Assembly: GCF_048087625.1 (NCBI RefSeq)
Contig: NZ_CP159805.1
Span: 1,674,001-1,738,000, forward strand
Length of the DNA: 64,000 nt
Source of the DNA: Pseudothioglobus sp905182815
Lineage (GTDB): Bacteria; Pseudomonadota; Gammaproteobacteria; PS1; Pseudothioglobaceae
Reading direction: 5' to 3'
In this document: piece by piece, positions 60,902 through 64,000 of the stretch
How the letters are laid out: each line of letters opens with the position of its first letter
Position numbering within the stretch: position 1 is the stretch's first letter
The notes under the pieces: model-generated
Seen by the model: only the letters and a program-made list of their open reading frames with translations
Told to the model about the DNA's origin: nothing
Databases searched by the model: none
Made by a program: the position numbers and the translations under genes

Positions 60902-61954
60902 ATGGCGAAAGCGTCAATGAAAAAAATGTTAGAGGCAGGTGTTCATTTTGGTCACAGGTCTCGTTTTTGGCATCCAAAAATGGAGCCTTTTATCTACGGA
61001 ACACGAAATGGTGTTCACATAATTAACCTAGAAAAAACTCTACCACAATTTAATGATGTCCTCAACTTTGCAAGCAAAACTGCTGCTGCTGGAGGATCAA
61101 TCCTTTTTGTTGGCACAAAGAGAGCAGCAAGCAACATTATTAAAGAAGAGGCAATTAGATGTGGGATGCCTTATGTCAACCATCGCTGGCTAGGCGGCAT
61201 GATGACAAATTATAAAACTATTAAAGCCTCTATTAAGCGCCTTAAGGATTTAGAGTTTCTTGCTGAAGAAAATTTTTCTCAGTTTACAAAAAAAGAAGCG
61301 CTCATTATGACTAGAGAGCAAGAAAAACTTGAAAGAAGTCTTGGTGGAATTAAAGATTTAGGCAGCATTCCTGATGTTATTTTCGTGGTTGATATTGGTC
61401 ATGAAAAGAACGCGGTTCGTGAAGCCCATACTTTACAACTTCCAATTATCGGGGTTGTTGACACAAATCACAGTCCTGAAGGAATCGATTATGTCATTGC
61501 AGGAAATGATGACTCAATAAGAGCAATTGGTTATTATGCGAGAGAAATTGCTAATGCAATACTAGAGGCTAAAGCCTCAATTGTAGAAACCAAAGCTGCA
61601 GTTAAGAAATCTGCGCCTGCTGCTAAGACTGAGGCTGCTTCTGAAGAAAAGAAGCCTGCTGCTAAGACTGAAGCGCCTGCTGAAGAAAAGAAGCCTGCTG
61701 CTAAGACTGAAGCGCCTGCTGAAGAAAAGAAGCCTGCTGCTAAGACTGAAGCGCCTGCTGAAGAAAAGAAGCCTGCTGCTAAGACTGAAGCGCCTGCTGA
61801 AGAAAAGAAGCCTGCTGCTAAGACTGAAGCGCCTGCTGAAGAAAAGAAGCCTGCTCCTAAGAAGCCTGCTGCTAAGAAGCCTGCTGCTAAGAAGCCTGCT
61901 GCTAAGAAGCCTGCTGCTAAGAAGCCTGCTGCTAAGAAGGCAGATACTGAATAA
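60902..61954 (+). CDS. rpsB: 30S ribosomal protein S2 with long repetitive C-terminal tail
   Basis: Residues 1 to about 230 are a normal S2: SMKKMLEAGVHFGHRSRFWHP, FVGTKRAASNII, RWLGGMMTNYKTI and VVDTNHSPEGIDYVIAGNDD. S2 of E. coli has about 240 residues; this one has 350. The extra tail is six 13-residue units of the type KTEAPAEEKKPAA followed by about six AAKKP units, rich in Lys, Ala, Pro and Glu. It should be disordered and could contact RNA. The ATG at 60902 with AGGAG just upstream is clear; the in-frame start at 60875 is not supported. It precedes tsf by 33 bases. Confidence 0.96.
   Translation: MAKASMKKMLEAGVHFGHRSRFWHPKMEPFIYGTRNGVHIINLEKTLPQFNDVLNFASKTAAAGGSILFVGTKRAASNIIKEEAIRCGMPYVNHRWLGGMMTNYKTIKASIKRLKDLEFLAEENFSQFTKKEALIMTREQEKLERSLGGIKDLGSIPDVIFVVDIGHEKNAVREAHTLQLPIIGVVDTNHSPEGIDYVIAGNDDSIRAIGYYAREIANAILEAKASIVETKAAVKKSAPAAKTEAASEEKKPAAKTEAPAEEKKPAAKTEAPAEEKKPAAKTEAPAEEKKPAAKTEAPAEEKKPAAKTEAPAEEKKPAPKKPAAKKPAAKKPAAKKPAAKKPAAKKADTE
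61619..61939 (+). repeat. Tandem repeats in the rpsB tail (39-bp then 15-bp units)
   Basis: Six 39-base units (61619-61852; unit begins GCTGCTAAGACTGAAGCG) are nearly identical, and only the first differs noticeably. They are followed to about 61939 by 15-base units GCTGCTAAGAAGCCT. Near identity at the DNA level indicates recent expansion by slippage or recombination. The reverse strand is open as a by-product. Confidence 0.95.
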
Positions 61955-61987
61955 ATAGCTATACAAAGTATATATAGGAGATAAATT

Positions 61988-62866
61988 ATGGCAATTACAG
62001 CCGCTTTAGTTAAAGAACTAAGAGAAAGAACTGGTGCAGGCATGATGGACTGCAAAAAAGCATTAGTCGAAACCGATGCAGATCTAGAAGCTGCAATTGA
62101 TTTAATGCGCGCATCTGGGGCAGCAAAAGCTGCAAAAAAAGCTGGTCGAGTAGCCTCTGAAGGACTTGTAAACGTTACTATTAGTGAAGATAAAATGCAT
62201 GCTGCAATTCTTGAAGTTAACTCTGAAACAGACTTTGTAACTAAAGGCTCTGCCTTTATTGATTTTGTTGACACTTTAGGCGCCCTAGCACTAAAGAATA
62301 AACCAGAATCTGTTGAGATTTTTTCAGAGCAAAAACTAGACTCTGGTGTTACTGTTGATCAGGCAAGAGAAGAAATTATCGCTAAAATTGGTGAAAATAT
62401 TTCAGTTAGAAGAGTTCAAATTGTCAGTATTGAAAGTGGGGTTTTAGGCGCATACAAGCATGGTGAGCGAATTGCTGTACTCACAGTATTGTCTTCAAAT
62501 GACGCCGAACTTGCAAAAGATATCGCTATGCATATTGCAGCCTCAAAGCCTGAATGTGTAAGTGAAGACCAGCTCTCAACTGAACTTCTTGAAAGAGAAA
62601 AGGCAATTTTTATAGAGCAAGCTAAAGAAAGTGGAAAGCCTGACAATATTATTGAAAAAATGATTGTTGGGAGAATGAAAAAATTTGTCAATGAAGTTAC
62701 TCTTTACGGCCAATCTTTTGTTAAAGATCCAGACACTACCGTTGGCGCTTTAGTGAAATCTAAAAATTCAGAAGTTGAGTCTTTTATTCGCTATGAAGTC
62801 GGTGAGGGTATTGAGAAAAAACAAGATAATTTTGTCGAAGAGGTTATGGCTCAAGCCCAGAACTAA
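61988..62866 (+). CDS. tsf: Translation elongation factor Ts
   Basis: EF-Ts exchanges GDP on EF-Tu. The 292-residue protein starts with the signature region LVKELRERTGAGMMDCKKAL (residues 8-27). It continues with the EVNSETDFV and KIGENISVRR motifs and the C-terminal EVTLYGQSFVKDP segment. A normal length and start, with GGAG before the ATG. It forms the classical rpsB-tsf operon and is followed by a strong terminator. Confidence 0.98.
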   Translation: MAITAALVKELRERTGAGMMDCKKALVETDADLEAAIDLMRASGAAKAAKKAGRVASEGLVNVTISEDKMHAAILEVNSETDFVTKGSAFIDFVDTLGALALKNKPESVEIFSEQKLDSGVTVDQAREEIIAKIGENISVRRVQIVSIESGVLGAYKHGERIAVLTVLSSNDAELAKDIAMHIAASKPECVSEDQLSTELLEREKAIFIEQAKESGKPDNIIEKMIVGRMKKFVNEVTLYGQSFVKDPDTTVGALVKSKNSEVESFIRYEVGEGIEKKQDNFVEEVMAQAQN

Positions 62867-62880
62867 GCTTTAAGATCTTC

Positions 62881-62907
62881 AAAAAAGGCGCCTTCGGCGC
62901 CTTTTTT
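62881..62907 (+). terminator. Strong bidirectional rho-independent terminator after tsf
   Basis: GGCGCC pairs with GGCGCC around a TTC loop, flanked by A6 and T6, so it works in both directions. It closes rpsB-tsf, 14 bases after the tsf stop, and lies 20 bases past the stop of the converging RND gene. Confidence 0.93.
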
Positions 62908-62927
62908 ATAGTTCGAATTTACAACTC

Positions 62928-64000
62928 CTACATACTAGCCTTATCTTTAATAATCAGCTTCATTATTGCTGGCATCAAGAAAAAGTCTGCCAATACTGCT
63001 ACCAAAATTGCACTGGCTGTTAAAACACCAAAGTCAAACATGTTGTTCATTTGAGAAAAGGTCAGCACAAGGAAGCCAAGAGCGAGGACTATAGAAGTTA
63101 GTGTAATGGCTCTTCCAGTGCCAAGCAATGTAAGCCTTACTGCCTTATCAACATCATTATATTGAAGCTCATATCTTCTAAAGTTATGCATAAAATGAAC
63201 AGTGTCGTCCACCGCAAGTCCAAGTGCTATAGCGCCAATCAATAAGGTAAACATGTCAAGAGGCATTTTAAAGACAACCATAATTGTTGAAAGAAAAATT
63301 ATGGGCAAAATATTTGGAATCATACTAATGAGGCCAATTTTTACATTGCCAATTAATAACACCATAAGAATAGTTATTAATGAAAAGGCAAGGACATAAC
63401 TAAATGCACTACTATAAATCGCCTCTTCAAAAGTTACGGTCATCAGAGTTCCAATGCCAGTGAAAGTAACTTTAGCAAGGGAGCCAAACTTTTGGTCTAA
63501 GTATACCTGTGCATTGTCTATAAAAATATTCGCCTCAAGTGAGTCAATAAAAGGGGTTTTAAGCGTTAGCCGGGCTTTAGAATAATTTGCATCTACAAGG
63601 CTCGAAAGGTCATCATTGCCACTGCTTTCAAAAAGCAAAAACTCCTGTGCAATAAGATCAGGATCATCAGGAATCGCATAATACTCTTCACGATTTTCGT
63701 TCAGTGCTCTATTTGTTTCCTTGATAATATCAACATAACTAATAACTTTTCCAACAAACATGTTTCCTGTTGAGATAGAATTTATATTTTTAGAAACGTC
63801 ATCAATCACCTTTAAAAGCTCTGGGTTATAAAGTCCATTCGTTTCTCCGGTGTCAATAATAACTTCAAGCGTTAGGGAGCCCTTAAGATTTTCGTCAACT
63901 GCCTCAGTTGCAATGCGGGCAAAGTTGTCTTCTGGAAGCCATTGAAGTGGAAAATGAGAAAACCTAAGCTGTGATGCAACTATAGCTGCGCAAATAATTA
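62928..64000 (-). CDS. Partial RND-superfamily exporter (MMPL-like), C-terminal part
   Basis: The frame is open from the right window edge to the stop at 62928, giving about 357 residues of the C-terminal part. A periplasmic segment (WLPEDNFARIATEAVDENL, then LTLEVIIDTG) is followed by a run of membrane helices with ALGLAVDDTVHFMHNFRRYE, a motif of COG1033-type RND exporters. These move lipids, hopanoids or other hydrophobic compounds using the proton gradient. The substrate is unknown. A GTG at 63809 could be mistaken for a start but the conserved sequence continues upstream. It ends against the tsf terminator. Confidence 0.88.
   Translation of the reverse strand, partial: IICAAIVASQLRFSHFPLQWLPEDNFARIATEAVDENLKGSLTLEVIIDTGETNGLYNPELLKVIDDVSKNINSISTGNMFVGKVISYVDIIKETNRALNENREEYYAIPDDPDLIAQEFLLFESSGNDDLSSLVDANYSKARLTLKTPFIDSLEANIFIDNAQVYLDQKFGSLAKVTFTGIGTLMTVTFEEAIYSSAFSYVLAFSLITILMVLLIGNVKIGLISMIPNILPIIFLSTIMVVFKMPLDMFTLLIGAIALGLAVDDTVHFMHNFRRYELQYNDVDKAVRLTLLGTGRAITLTSIVLALGFLVLTFSQMNNMFDFGVLTASAILVAVLADFFLMPAIMKLIIKDKASM

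Noticed and set aside
61619..61939. CRISPR-like array
   Set aside because: Units are direct tandem repeats without spacers and are in frame with rpsB.
61534..62274. Long minus-strand open frames opposite rpsB and tsf
   Set aside because: They arise from the repeat composition of the S2 tail; the translation is low-complexity Ala/Ser/Gly/Phe and the plus-strand genes are certain.
62928..63809. Complete RND gene starting at 63809
   Set aside because: The reading frame and family-like sequence continue upstream to the window edge, so this is an internal GTG and the gene is partial.

Overview
The window is a contiguous piece of an AT-rich bacterial chromosome that looks gammaproteobacterial. 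Supporting this are the rpmH-rnpA-yidD-yidC block, a full atpIBEFHAGDC operon, the grpE / nadK-recN divergon, ubiE-ubiJ-ubiB, rplY-pth-ychF and rpsB-tsf. Short intergenic gaps and many 1-4 base stop/start overlaps suggest a streamlined genome. A marine SUP05/Thioglobaceae-like or similar free-living lineage is my best guess, but that is inference from gene style, not from a marker search. I saw no rRNA, tRNA, CRISPR array, transposase or integrase.

Layout. 1-5826 (minus): the 5'-proximal (N-terminal) part of an LplT/Aas-type MFS transporter, trpB, trpF, topA and smg. 5827-6122: a divergent intergenic region with one perfect DnaA box. 6123-9339 (plus): rpmH, rnpA, yidD, yidC, kdsC and a short alkyltransferase-family gene. 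9336-16117 (minus): the whole F1Fo ATP synthase operon, with a good promoter at 16125-16152 and a probable terminator inside the neighbouring alkyltransferase gene. 16238-18730 (minus): recN and nadK. 18796-19338 (plus): grpE. 19339-21957: an accessory patch of small genes (DUF4174 protein, two orphans, a small membrane protein, an aspartyl/asparaginyl beta-hydroxylase-like protein) where dnaK might be expected.

22134-26975 (plus) is the most interesting part. A strong promoter precedes an operon for an alpha/beta hydrolase, a flavin reductase with an extra C-terminal domain, a luciferase-family monooxygenase, an aldehyde dehydrogenase and a PcaC-like carboxymuconolactone decarboxylase-family protein. 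This is the enzyme set of a two-component, flavin-dependent catabolic pathway of unknown substrate. An EamA transporter converges on it.

28117-43148 (mainly plus) is housekeeping: dsbD, accBC, argC, erpA, gltA, ubiE-ubiJ-ubiB, two small minus-strand genes, rplY, pth, ychF, gpmI and rpe. 43226-50991 (plus) is a second catabolic cluster: metY, an alpha/beta hydrolase, a FadN-type beta-oxidation enzyme, an acyl-CoA ligase and a DmdC-type acyl-CoA dehydrogenase. Together they could oxidise an acyl-CoA that releases a thiol and capture the thiol in methionine synthesis.

51007-54765 (plus) is a ZrgABCDE-like zinc uptake locus. It has a periplasmic protein with about 38 Asp-Glu-His triplets, an ABC ATPase, a permease, a DUF3299 protein and a Zur-like repressor, preceded by a Zur-like palindrome over the promoter. 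54780-60530 (minus) is a lipid-modification cluster: FAD amine oxidase, DUF1365, cyclopropane-fatty-acid synthase, a second methyltransferase, DUF1295 and a SOUL protein. 60902-62866 (plus) is rpsB, with an unusual repetitive Ala/Lys/Pro/Glu tail, and tsf, ending in a strong terminator. A partial RND-family exporter runs off the right edge on the minus strand.
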